Part shown: piece after piece, positions 46,004-55,590 of the stretch
Layout of the letters: every line of letters begins with the position of its first letter
How positions within the stretch are numbered: the first letter of the stretch is position 1
Assembly: GCA_964035015.1 (NCBI GenBank)
Contig: OZ035998.1
Coordinates: 22,897,479-22,961,478, forward strand
Length of the DNA stretch: 64,000 bases
Origin: Corallium rubrum
Lineage: Eukaryota > Cnidaria > Anthozoa > Scleralcyonacea > Coralliidae
Direction of reading: 5' to 3'
Made by a program: the position numbers and the translations under genes
The notes under the pieces: model-generated
Seen by the model: only the letters and a program-made list of their open reading frames with translations
Databases searched by the model: none
What the model was told of the DNA's origin: nothing

Positions 46004-47447
46004 TATTAATATATTATTCACATGCGCGTAATTAGGTCGTTAATCTATCATTAATTCTTATTGCGTAGGATGTTGGTGGTATGGCCACGATTGTTATTTG
46101 AATCATGGCAAAGAAATGAACACTCGCCGAGAGAAACCCATGGCTGAACTATTGGAAGAAACGCGAAGAAACAACGAGTATATTGTTGGACAGGGCTACA
46201 ACCTTGTCGAGTGTTGGGAGTGTGAGTGGCGACAGATGAAACAAACCAACAAGGATCTCCAAAGATTCATTGCCACCAGACTTCGACGACGCTTGGACCG
46301 CCTGAAGACCATGACCAAAGAGACCATCCTAGCTGCCGTCGGGAACGAGAAATTGTTTGGGTGTTTGGAATGCGACATCCATGTTCCAGACCACTTGAAA
46401 GAGAGGTTTCAGGAGATGTGCCCCATCTTCAAGAACGTAGAGATCTCTCGAGATGACATTGGTGATTACATGAAGGCCTACGCTGGAGAGAATAAAATCA
46501 TGAAACAGCCACGACGCAGTTTAATCGGCACTATGGTTGGAAAGAAGATCCTTTTGGCCACACCACTTCTGAAGTGGTACCTCGAACACGGTTTGGAGGT
46601 AACTCACATCTACCAGGTGATCGAGTGCACACCCAAGTCGTGTTTCGAATCATTTGGTGACGCTGTGTCGGATGCCCGCCGTGCTGGGGATGTCGACCTT
46701 TCCAAAGCCATCATCGCCGACAACATGAAGCTCGTTGGAAACTCTTCCTATGGTAAGACCATCACCAACAAAGAACGCCATCGGCAGGTGAAGTTTTGCG
46801 ACGAAGACGAAGTCCCAGTCTTAATCAATTCACCTTTAAAGTTGTAAGTAGGATTTTTTGTCTACCAGTATGCAAAACTTCGTATGCTGCAATTTTATTA
46901 TGATTTTCTAGATAACTATCTCGATAGATCCGATTTTGAGTTCTGCGAAATGGACACAGATAGTGCCTATATTGCAATAAGCAGTGGCAATATTGAAAGC
47001 CTAATTAAACAAGATAAGGAATCGGAATATATGGAAGATAAACATAACTGGTTCCCGAGAAGTGATACAGTAGAGTATGCACGTTATGACAAGAGAACGC
47101 CGGGATTATTTAAGGTTGAGTGGGAAGGAGATGGGATTGTAAGTTTGTGTAGTAAAACGTATTATTGTTTTGGAAGTAGAAAGGATAAATTTAGTTGTAA
47201 AGGTGTAAATAAGAATAATAATGTAATTAACAAAGAGAAATATTTAGATGTTATCTTAACAAAGCGTAGTGGTCAGGGTGTGAATAGGGGATTTCGCATG
47301 CTGAATAATGAGATGTGTACATATGTTCAAGTAAAGAACACTTTTAGTTATTTTTATCCAAAACGTAAAGTTTTAGAGGACGGTGTATCAACAATTCCTT
47401 TAGATATATAAGTGCATGTGTGTAAATATAATACGGGAAACATTTTG

Positions 47448-47770
47448 TGTGCTTGTAAATACGAAATTTAATAATATATCTTTTATTAACACTATCTGTT
47501 GTCTTATTTTGAAGAAAAATCATTGCCAGGTGTGGGATTCGAACCCACGTCTTCTGGGACTTTAAACCCAGCGCCTTAACCATTCGGCCACCCTCGCACT
47601 TACATTTAAAAGTTCCATATTTGCGGTTTATACACAATTGGATAATGGGGTACCATAGGCTCCTGGGGGGATCAGAGAGGGCACATGTTGTATTATTCAA
47701 ACCGGACTAATTATCAAATAAAAGTCCTTCCGGGTCACATAAGTCCTTAAGAATCTAACGTAATTTAAGT
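47448..47770. repeat. Intergenic cassette A with tRNA-like gene
   Basis: Repeated at 50207-50495 with roughly 85-90% identity by eye. Both start CTTGTAAATA, contain TTGAAGAAAAAT, a tRNA-like sequence and AGGCTCCTGG, and end AAAAGTCCTTCCGGG...AGAATCTAACG. Each follows the 3' end of a Polinton gene. Confidence 0.85.
47524..47598 (-). tRNA. tRNA-like gene A inside the Polinton
   Basis: 75 nt on the minus strand. The acceptor arms TGCGAGG and CCTGGCA pair at 6 of 7 positions. It has an A box TGGCCGAATGG, a T arm GTGGG-TTCGAAT-CCCAC (perfect 5-bp stem, B box GGTTCGAATCC) and an anticodon stem CTGGG/CCCAG. The anticodon loop is 8 nt (TTTAAAGT), so the anticodon is ambiguous (TAA in one register). 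The D arm looks class II (Leu/Ser) but the variable region is only 5 nt. It is either an odd tRNA or a tRNA-derived sequence such as a SINE head. Confidence 0.6.
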
Positions 47771-47803
47771 TGTCGCTAAAACTCTAAACGTTTAGTGTAC
47801 ACC

Positions 47804-48040
47804 ATGCCTCGGAAGCGTAAGGACTGCCCCATCTGTGGAAAAAAAAGTTTACTCAAATTGTCCAACCATTTGGCTGACATCCATCAATTGTCCTCAAAAG
47901 ATAGACAATCTCATTTGATTCGCACTAAAGCTTCTCCTATAGATTTAGAAACTTTGTTAAAAGAATTACACAGCCTAATCCGAAATACTAAGTACACAAA
48001 ACGGGTACAATGTACGAAGTGGCCAAAATGGCATAAATAA
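47804..48040 (+). CDS. Small zinc-finger protein of the Polinton
   Basis: An intact 78-residue frame from ATG 47804 (MPRKRKDCPICGKKSL...LSNHLADIHQL): one C2H2 finger with C-x2-C and H-x4-H, followed by a Lys-rich helical tail. It lies between the polymerase and the ATPase, 32 bp before the latter's ATG, which suggests co-expression. DNA binding is inferred. I recall similar short proteins in cnidarian Polinton-like loci but could not check. Confidence 0.65.
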   Translation: MPRKRKDCPICGKKSLLKLSNHLADIHQLSSKDRQSHLIRTKASPIDLETLLKELHSLIRNTKYTKRVQCTKWPKWHK

Positions 48041-48072
48041 GATTTTACAAACTCGGTCTGTTCAATTTAATT

Positions 48073-48660
48073 ATGTACTCCATACAGTTAACACATCCGT
48101 TTGGGCTCATGGTCTCTGGGGGGACCAAGACGGGGAAGACAACCTTTGTGAAAAAATTGTTAGCCAACGCCCAAATCATGATCGACCCTGCTCCAGAAAA
48201 TATCATGTATTTCTATTCGGAATATCAAGATACATTTGCTGAAATAGAATTAGTCGTGCCTGGTATTCAGTTTGCCCAAGGTATACCCGATTCTATGCTA
48301 GATTCCATTAATCCTGAGACGCGAAATTTGTACATTATCGATGATATGATGGGTGAAAAAGATGCCACTATCGCTAAACTCTTCACAAAAAAATCGCACC
48401 ATGGGAATCTCAGCGTGATTTATATCGTGCAGAATTTGTTTCATCAAAGCAAAGATCACCGTACCATCTCTCTCAACGCTAGTTACTTTGCCCTAACAAA
48501 AAAAAATGTTCGTGATGCAAGTCAAGTGACTCATCTTGCTAAGCAGTTGTATCCAGACAACACAAAGTTTTTCACCAAGCCTACCAAATGGCAACCAAAG
48601 AGCCGCATTCCTACTTATTTGTCGATCTCACTCCGACCTGTCCCGATGAAATTCGAGTAA
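48073..48660 (+). CDS. Packaging-type ATPase of the Polinton (A32/FtsK-HerA-like)
   Basis: An intact 195-residue frame. The Walker A motif SGGTKTGKTTFVKK is at residues about 15-28 and Walker B NLYIIDDMM at about 91-99. A later conserved stretch HHGNLSVIYIVQNLFHQ (about 115-131) includes the glutamine-bearing sensor strand typical of these ATPases. In Polintons and related viruses such enzymes pump DNA into capsids. It is shorter than many relatives, and no capsid gene was seen nearby. It is the best-preserved gene of the element. Confidence 0.85.
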   Translation: MYSIQLTHPFGLMVSGGTKTGKTTFVKKLLANAQIMIDPAPENIMYFYSEYQDTFAEIELVVPGIQFAQGIPDSMLDSINPETRNLYIIDDMMGEKDATIAKLFTKKSHHGNLSVIYIVQNLFHQSKDHRTISLNASYFALTKKNVRDASQVTHLAKQLYPDNTKFFTKPTKWQPKSRIPTYLSISLRPVPMKFE

Positions 48661-49608
48661 GATCCAGAATATTTCCGACAGATACCCATTACGTGTATCA
48701 ACCCAGGGTATAAAAATAAGTGCTCAATACCTGAGAAAAGCGACATTGAGACATACTGATAATGGTTTATTAAAGGCTATATAGGACGGTGTATTTTGAA
48801 TATATGTTTAGATTTCATCAAACGAAAGAAACTAGTATTACAAAAAAAACTAGTGTACTGCCACAATCAATCTAAACGCCATAGTACTGGAATGACACCA
48901 ATCATAAGAATTAAAGTTACTGTTGAATCGTTGAAACATTATCTTCTGTACTATGCTGAAGTTCAATAAAGTATTTACAAATAATGTATATGTATTTCTG
49001 ATATTCCTCAGATGGGGATATCTTTGAGGGTACCCCGGGGGTACTGGTAGTATCTTTGGGGGTTCCCTGGGAGTGATGGCCGAAAGGGGTAATAATTGCT
49101 TAATTACGTGGGTGGGAGACTAACGATCGCTAGTCGAGTTAAAATCATCTGAATGGGGGTTATAGGATAGCAGGACTTGCGTATAACTTTAGTCTTATGA
49201 CTAAGGATACGAGTTAAAAGTTTAGTCTTAGGTCTATAATTACGGGTTAAACTTTACTTTCAGAACTCTAATTTGTGGGGATTTTATATACGATTTTAAT
49301 AATAGACGTTCAACTATACAGAGCGGCAAGCATGGTGTAATTAAAAATAGATTACACAAGTTGAAAAACATCAAACATTCATATGAATAGAGCTGCTGAT
49401 TTAAAAGTCACCCGTGAATGTCGGGTTAAGGATACATGCCAGAACACAAATGCTAATATCGCTTAATTCGCCTATTATGTTGTAACAAACTATCCATCCC
49501 TGCGTCGGCATTCGTTTTTCAAAGAACACATGGATATCAGAAAACACTATACGAGAACACTTAGAAAATGTTCTGATTTATATCAGAAAGGCAACTAAGC
49601 GCGCGACG
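48661..49608. other. No gene recognised
   Basis: AT-rich. A short run of GGGGTACC / GGGGGTTCC-type words is at 49015-49075, with looser relatives at about 50700-50890. No credible frame. Confidence 0.4.
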
Positions 49609-50134
49609 ATGGAAAACATAGTGGGAATATTAGATATGGATGGCAAGAGCTGCATATATGTAATGAATTATATACATAAACGTGCCTTGGGGTACGAAAG
49701 CCTTCCCGATGAGCGATCTTGATCGCATTGTGGCAACCCTCTATACCGACATAAAGATAAACGAACAATCCATGTTGGCATTTAAAGGCGGTCACTTTGA
49801 AAGAGATCTTCTGAAAAGACTGGATATTCCATCACTAAACTTGGAAAACTATGGTTGTCCTAAAGCTTCATTTCTTTTTGATGACATGATTTGGTTGGAA
49901 ACATGTGGCAATCACATCCCTTACAAAAATTCCACATGAACCGGTTCCAAAATCACATGTGATTACATGTGATCACATGTGATTTTGGAACCGGTTCATG
50001 TGGAATTTTTGTAAGGGATAACACCAAATGCATACCATCACTGTGCAAAAGCGGAAGTAATGGCTTTCGGAGAGTGGTTGGCGACTAGAAACAGAAAGAA
50101 CCGGCAGCAAAAAGGAGACACTTATGAATTTTAA
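49609..50134 (+). pseudogene. Unknown Polinton gene broken by a frameshift and a palindrome
   Basis: ATG 49609 starts MENIVGILDMDG. The frame shifts near 49681 and continues (FPMSDLDRIVATLY, LAFKGGHFERDLLKRL, LDDM-like LFDDMIWLETCG) to 49915. A 100-bp palindrome with an in-frame stop interrupts it, and the same frame resumes (NAYHHCAKAEVMAFGEWL) to TAA at 50132-50134. The first part looks shortened after MDG. Acidic pairs and an H-x-E-x-D stretch recall small nucleases, but I cannot assign a family. A similar small protein accompanies PolB elements in cnidarians as far as I recall. Confidence 0.55.
49918..50017. mobile_element. Perfect 100-bp palindrome inserted in a Polinton gene
   Basis: CCCTTACAAAAATTCC... 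is mirrored exactly to ...GGAATTTTTGTAAGGG around a short TACATGTG centre. It is flanked by AT on both sides (49916-49917 and 50018-50019). Removing the palindrome plus one AT (102 bp) leaves the host frame uninterrupted. It is a foldback or MITE; the 2-bp AT duplication is inferred. Confidence 0.88.
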
Positions 50135-50206
50135 CTTTGTGTGTTTGTAAATAATTTTTAGCTTTTTTAATAACTTTGTGTGTTTGTAAATAATATTAAC
50201 TTTTGC

Positions 50207-50495
50207 GTGCTTGTAAATAGGAAAATTATATGTTTTATTACAACTACCAGTTGTCTTGTTTTGAAGAAAAATAATTGCCAGGTGTGGGATTCGAACCAAC
50301 GTCTTCTGGGACTTTAAACCCAGCGCCTTAACCATCCGGCCACCCTCGCGCTCACCTTTAAAGATCATGGGGTAACATAGGCTCCTGGGAGATCAGAGAG
50401 GGCACATGTTTTGTTATTCAAACGGGACTAATTATCAAATAAAAGTCCTTCCGGGACACATAAGTCCTTGAGAATCTAACGTATTTAGGTGTTGT
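50207..50495. repeat. Intergenic cassette B with tRNA-like gene
   Basis: Partner of cassette A (47448-47770), same orientation. About 35 bp between the tRNA-like part and AGGCTCCTGG is missing here. Confidence 0.85.
50276..50350 (-). tRNA. tRNA-like sequence B, more degenerate
   Basis: Same 75-nt layout as copy A, but with a mispaired T stem (GTTGG opposite CCCAC) and two acceptor mismatches. A and B boxes are kept. Likely a pseudogene of copy A. Confidence 0.5.
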
Positions 50496-50501
50496 GTGTG
50501 C

Positions 50502-50660
50502 TGTGACAGATCCAGTAAATGTAAATATTCTTTAAGAGCCACCAAATCATTGAAAGAATACAAACGAAATATTCTCATAATGCCTAAAGATTTAAAATAG
50601 GAAGTGTATACTCCAGAAACCCCACACGGGAAAGACACCGTTTGTCAAACATTTGCTTAA
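50502..50660 (+). pseudogene. Possible decayed short Polinton ORF
   Basis: One frame reads SSKCKYSLRATKSLKEYK and continues past a single TAG (50598-50600) to a stop at 50658, ending TPETPHGKDTVCQTFA. Composition is protein-like, and it follows cassette B as the small zinc-finger gene follows cassette A. Family unknown. Confidence 0.3.
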
Positions 50661-51528
50661 TTAGAGGGCTAAGCTATGAATATTAACGACATTAGAGTTA
50701 GAGCATCTGAAAGGGGGACTAAGGGCGACAAAGCCAACGCTCATTAAAAATTCAATTTAGCTAATAATTATGAATCCTCCAGATTGGGTTTAAGAGGGTG
50801 CTTAGGGAGACCAAGAGGGATTTTGGAGTGCGTATAAGGATACTAAAGGATATTTGAGGGTGCTTCGGATTGTTTCGGGTGTATCTTGGTCAATTCTTCC
50901 CACAAAGTTTCATTGTAAATAACCTCAAACATTGAAAATAATTTTTCATGTAAACCCTTCATTTCTACGATCTTCCTTCAACAACAAGCAGTAATCGAAT
51001 AAAGCAACGCGATGTTACACATTCTCTATGGCAACACCAACGCTAATGACTTTCTCGCCTAGACTTGCCCAAGCATTAATACCTCTTCATGCCCCTTATT
51101 ATCCCCTAAAAAACTCATGATCACCCCATAAATAATTACATATTCTACAGTATATGCAAATCCGGTTATATTTAGGTCATTAGTAACTTTAACGAGTTTT
51201 CCCTTTTGTGTTCTGCACGTGCACTCAGGATAAATATGCAAATATCACATTTAGTAACAGAAAGCGTGGCAACGCTTTCAAAATAATAAATCGCTTTGCC
51301 TTTATATTTCGACACTTAAAATCGTTCTTTTCCATGACTTCTCGAAGTGATTCCTCATTCTATCTTCCTACGATTTTCTCGCTTATAAACGAGGGTTTGC
51401 TTTGAAATCTACAATTATTAGTCATATTAAGATAAAACACAACATTTATACAAGAAAATCATTTATTACTTTCTCTCCAGTAAGAAAAATATCCTAGAAT
51501 ACATTTCATTTCTGGATTCTCCGCATTA
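50661..51528. other. No gene recognised
   Basis: AT-rich intergenic part of the Polinton; no credible frame. Confidence 0.4.
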
Positions 51529-51936
51529 CTATAAAATTGCCACAGTGTATACAATATAGACTCTGACGTGTTTTCTAAATGTCTCAAGAGCGTCTTTATG
51601 ACACCTGATCTTTAGTACTCTTGTCGCCTCAATAAACTCGTCCCAAATCAATCGTTTATCGTTTACAAATGCAATGGCATCTTTGCAGTACAATTCCCAT
51701 CTTTCTTCCTCGGTCATCATGAGGCAATCAAGCTGGCGTTGACTGGGGTGATCAATCTTACAACGACAACAGTTTTCTTTGCATAATTTCTCGATTTCAG
51801 TGGCGATGGCGTCTGTGTATATGGTCTCTATCGATGGAAACAGCTTTTGGTATTCGACAACGGACACTTCGTCGACATGTACTTTATTTCCCCAGGCTTC
51901 ACATTTACGGTTTCTAGATCGTCGAGTATTATTCAT
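51529..51936 (-). CDS. Cys-rich unknown protein of the Polinton right end
   Basis: An intact 135-residue frame from ATG 51936. It has a basic start (NNTRRSRNRK), a helical middle and a C-x4-C-C-x2-C cluster (LCKENCCRCKIDHPSQRQ) followed by DC, possibly metal binding, then MMTEEERWELY and a helical C-terminus (DEFIEATRVLKI). Upstream on the minus strand is a candidate intron (52129-52017, GTAAGG...TTGACAG), giving the gene a first exon in the inverted repeat, as at the left end. It is transcribed toward the element interior. Function unknown. Confidence 0.6.
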   Translation of the reverse strand: MNNTRRSRNRKCEAWGNKVHVDEVSVVEYQKLFPSIETIYTDAIATEIEKLCKENCCRCKIDHPSQRQLDCLMMTEEERWELYCKDAIAFVNDKRLIWDEFIEATRVLKIRCHKDALETFRKHVRVYIVYTVAIL

Positions 51937-52016
51937 GTCTCAGTTCTAAACGGCTTTCAACAAACGTTCCAATCCTTCTCTATAGTCTCAAACGAGTATA
52001 TAGATTCGTCCAATTG

Positions 52017-52129
52017 CTGTCAAAGAAAGAAGACGTATTAACTTCTGATTATTCAAATTGTACAATTTTTAAAAAAAAATACAACACATGCATCAATTAA
52101 AGTTATAACTAATCACAAACATACCTTAC
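52017..52129 (-). other. Candidate 5' intron of the Cys-rich gene
   Basis: Minus-strand donor GTAAGG at 52129 and acceptor TTTGACAG ending at 52017. The exon beyond the donor lies at the inner edge of the inverted repeat and has no ATG, so it would be 5' UTR. Confidence 0.4.
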
Positions 52130-52159
52130 CACTTCCTAAATCACGATTAGACGTCGAAA

Positions 52160-52457
52160 ATAAATCCAAACAAGCGATAGAACAAGAGAACTCCAGAAAC
52201 CACGAGTGAAACACGGTATGAAAGTAAATGACTGTACGGCAACACAGAGTTTATATCACCCACTTCATAGGTGTTAATTACTTTCGTGCATCACACCGTG
52301 CATCACACCGTGCATCACACCGAATATTTAATGAGAACGCCACTCTGAATATTAATGAGAACGCCGCCTGAATATTAATGAGAACGCCGCCTGAATATTA
52401 ATGAGTGCCGCCTAGCGCCGCCTTAAAAATACGGGTCGATCGGCCCGTAATACTACT
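52160..52457. repeat. Right terminal inverted repeat of the Polinton
   Basis: Same plan as the left repeat, but with three instead of four 12-bp units (52286-52321), so the arms have begun to drift in copy number. Confidence 0.9.
52249..52260 (-). promoter_or_regulatory. TATA-like box in right inverted repeat
   Basis: The minus-strand GGTGATATAAAC faces the Cys-rich ORF that starts at 51936, with a candidate 5' intron between. Confidence 0.45.
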
Positions 52458-52463
52458 ATTCTT

Positions 52464-53908
52464 AGATAAAAATAATCTGCACGAATGTCACAGAAACGGT
52501 TTGAAAAGACGCTTAATTAAGACGGGTCAGTTTCAAACGGCACCAGAATTTTCACACGATACCAGAATTTTCACAACAATTGATAAATATCTAAAGCTGG
52601 TTTCCCTTTTCTGTACACTTTCTGATACACATATTAAACTATATATCTAGTCCTTTAAACATTTACAACATCCCCAAACAAAAATTATCCACTGAAAGTA
52701 CTCGAAGCCGAGGAAGAAACGTTCTTGTTCCACATTCTTTTTCCGTCTCGCCGACAAATATAATTATTCGGACCAAAATGTCAACAACAAACCCAATGGG
52801 TTACGGATCATACTTTTCGCGTAAAATATGCATCTAAACTATAGATATAGGAATCTAAAATAGTCACGAACAATTGACACAGACCAGTGCAATAACCCAA
52901 CGTCGAAACAACATTTTGTTTATACACGTTTGTACAACTATCCTTTCAGAGAAGAAACTAGACAGTGGGCAGACTACGAGTCCCATGTAAAGCTGGGGCC
53001 TTTTAATGGAAAACAGTTAGATTATGTTGGCATAGGGACAAATTTGGGCAATAATTTCAACATTGTTGCTGCGTAGACAGCACACTAATCTTGACCATGT
53101 CTCGTGTCCAGACCTCTTTGCGCACCTATGTATGGTCGACGAAATCTCGATATGTGAAAATTGGCTTACGGATGGATTTCTGTCCAGTTTTATGACGTTT
53201 TGTGACGTAGTTGCTGGCAATTTACATCCATACTCCAGAGGGTTATTCGTTTGCACGGAAGTTGTACAGAATTAATGTTCGGAACTTGTCAACGCCACCA
53301 CGAACATGGCATTTTGTGAACTCGCAACGCCATGAGGTGAGTGACTGTGCCAACAGTGACGAAGTTCGCGAACGATCTGTTCTGCTGTCGCGAATTTCAA
53401 TTAATTTGAGGAAGGACATATTCTTTCGTCAAGGTATTTGAGGAAGGAGATATTCTTTTGTCAAGGTAAGACAACTAAGATAGTTCTGTGTACTTAATGT
53501 TTCTTGTTTGTCCTTAAAGGCTCACTTAAAACGGCAAATATATGGTTGAGCGAGGTAGAAATTTATAAGATATCATCTGCGATTTCTTGCCATCGCTACC
53601 ATCAATTATCAAATTGCTTTGTTTGTGAATAAAATGTACTTTCTATTTTAGGTGTATATTGTTGTGAGTTCATTGTTTCTCACAGGAGCAAAGAAATTAA
53701 AGTGGCATTTGATTCAATGACATACAAAGTAACCGATATTGCCAACATATAAACATTTTTTAACTTTTTGCTAACTACACGAACTTCATTATTAGAAGAA
53801 ATTTGGTTACCATATTTAACAATCTAACATTCTTTTTAATTCCAGTTTGAACAATATTATTAACCATTGACAGAACAATTAATTGTTGTCTTAATGATTT
53901 GTTAGTAT
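52464..53908. other. No gene recognised (right flank of the Polinton)
   Basis: Several short frames without recognised motifs. A 26-bp near-duplicate (GAGGAAGGACATATTCTTTCGTCAAGG against GAGGAAGGAGATATTC...) lies at 53407-53466. Confidence 0.35.
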
Positions 53909-54176
53909 AGGTTATATACCGAGAACGCGGGATTATTGACCCGAGGGGCCGAAGGTCCCGAGGGTCAATATATGACTTATATCCCAAGTTCGAGGTATAT
54001 AACCGATTTATATCACGACTGAGGAGGTTTTCGAACAAGGTTTCGTCAATTTCGAAGAGTTTCGATCAAGATTTTTCGAGTTTTGTCGACAAGTTTTATC
54101 CAATTATTTATGCACGGGATATAACCTGTATATACACCGCGGTACATCAAAGAAAACCGACTCAATCGTGATATAA
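53909..54176. mobile_element. Nested foldback repeat
   Basis: Three inverted pairs: GGTTATATACC (53910) with GGTATATAACC (53994); ATTGACCC with GGGTCAAT (53935-53970, GC-rich stem); TATATCACGACTGAG (54011) with CTCAATCGTGATATA (54162). Probably a small non-autonomous element. Confidence 0.7.
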
Positions 54177-55590
54177 TTACATTTACAACCCTTTATAAAA
54201 CCATTTATGGTTAAAAATGTTAAAATTACGTTCTTGTTAAAAATACAAAGTCAACTTCTGCTTTATTCTATATATGCACAATTAATAAAATACCTTATGT
54301 CCTTTATAACTTATATATTACTATTACTATTATATTCCTATATTACAAGTAAATTAAAAATACGGGCATGAATATTTATCATTTATAGACTTAAAGCCAG
54401 GGGAATTCCTCAAAATATTACCCCGAGGGATGATATTATATCACCGGAGGGGCTGTAAACGATATATTATACCGAAACAACTTTGAATATATTGATACTC
54501 ACTGTAGCGTCGAGACATTCTTGATTTGTTTCCGACGCTTCGACACTATGCATACTGCCTTTAAATATTTTGAATGCATTCTTGTTCCTTTTTGGTACTT
54601 TTTTAGTCTTTCTTCTCCGACAATCTGTGTATTTTTTCGTCTGAATCTTCACGACTTCTAAATTCGTCGTGTCTTCCCGCCATTGTTTTATACAACTTCG
54701 TTAAAGTTCGCGCGCGGACGGCGTGGTACTCACGTGTGTGACACGAAATATATTTCCTGCTGCACCCCCGCCCATCCAGGGGTGAGGGAGGCGTTAGAGT
54801 CAGTCCATACAAGAATATGGTCGGCTCACAATCAATAGTTTGGTTGGGCGCTAAATACTATTCTCAAAAACATACTCATAACTTGCAAAATTATGATCGC
54901 GTTCTCCTTCGTCCAACACCACAATCATATCAGCCCATGGATTATTTTACGAATTTGCTTTTTGGTATTTAATAATAATCGTAGGGATTCGTAGCCAGGC
55001 AGCATTCCCCTTGTGATAATAATTGCTAGTTTTTAACTATAAACTTTAAATGCATTTTGCCAGAATTGTGTTGAGCCAGCATGGTGGTTTCAAATTTCTA
55101 AACACGATTTTCTCAGTTGCCTAATTTGGTAATAGTACCTGGACGCCAAACACGCTAGCGCATTCAATATTTGATGTAATGCTTTAAATTTTTGAACGGA
55201 CCTATGAACGGATCTATGTTGCAAACTTCAAATATATTGCATATGTTATTCATTGTTAAAAAGTTCTTGTTTTGTAGCCTTATGAATAAAAATCAGCTAT
55301 CTTTTCAAAAAAATAACATTTTTATCGAAAACATTTATAATGTTGTACTTTTTTGAGATTTCAGCATAGATCTCTGTGTGTGTGTGCTTTAGATTAACCT
55401 TTGTTTGGTGTTTGTCGACAGTTAGTTCTCATGGAATCTTGTTCCCTGCAAGTGCTATATTTAGCCCACTTCGGGGTTGTTGTTTGGTTACCATGGCAAC
55501 AACGTATGTCTTACTTAATTTTTTAACATCAGCGAAACATATCCTATATATTTCTGTAAAAATATCTTTAGATATACCATTATTAAAGAA
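54177..55590. other. No gene recognised
   Basis: AT-rich; no frame with recognisable motifs. Confidence 0.35.

Larger units (their letters stand above)
43788..46068 (+). other. 2,281-bp intron within the PolB gene, made of two related units
   Basis: The donor follows TTTCAAG at 43787 and the acceptor is TTGCGTAG at 46068. Joining the exons restores the frame exactly in the conserved polymerase block FQFQ / WWYGHDCYL. Inside are two diverged units, about 43788-44815 and 44819-46003. Each begins GTWATCCC-GAGCCGGGCG and ends GAGGGGTT-TTGC...TGTATTTCTAG, i.e. GT at the start and AG at the end. It could be a true intron filled by a repeat, or a repeat able to act as an intron. Confidence 0.75.
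41370..47411 (+). pseudogene. Protein-primed family B DNA polymerase of the Polinton
   Basis: Exonuclease motifs: TFDFECYF (Exo I, about 42437), VLGFNSGNYDIN (Exo II, about 42811) and WYNNLDVVPF (Exo III, about 43207). Polymerase motifs: VGFDSNALYLWAIM (motif A, about 43526), LVGNSSYGKT (motif B, about 46730) and EMDTDSAYIAI (motif C, about 46948). It would replicate the element from a protein primer. An internal Cys pair (CCSKCEKLW) lies before Exo I. Breaks: frameshifts near 41370 and 42755, in-frame TAA at 43487 and 46845, and apparent loss of residues between about 46840 and 46855. A 2.28 kb intron (43788-46068) separates motif A from the rest. The polymerase cannot be made intact. Confidence 0.92.
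40103..52457. mobile_element. Polinton/Maverick DNA transposon, 12,355 bp
   Basis: Starts AGTAGTATTA at 40103 and ends TAATACTACT at 52457. It is flanked by a perfect 6-bp duplication ATTCTT (40097-40102 and 52458-52463), the hallmark of Polintons. Inverted repeats are about 300 bp. Gene content on the plus strand: zinc-finger/PolB (40418-47411), small zinc finger (47804), packaging ATPase (48073), unknown gene (49609) and a decayed short frame (50502); on the minus strand, a Cys-rich ORF (51936-51529). No integrase, cysteine protease or capsid gene was recognised, so it is incomplete or of a divergent type. The polymerase is broken. Confidence 0.93.

Noticed and set aside
46840..46885. Tiny intron (GTAAGT...CTACCAG) explaining the stop at 46845
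   Set aside because: Only about 30 bp long, and it would remove in-frame conserved polymerase residues; a stop with a small deletion fits better.
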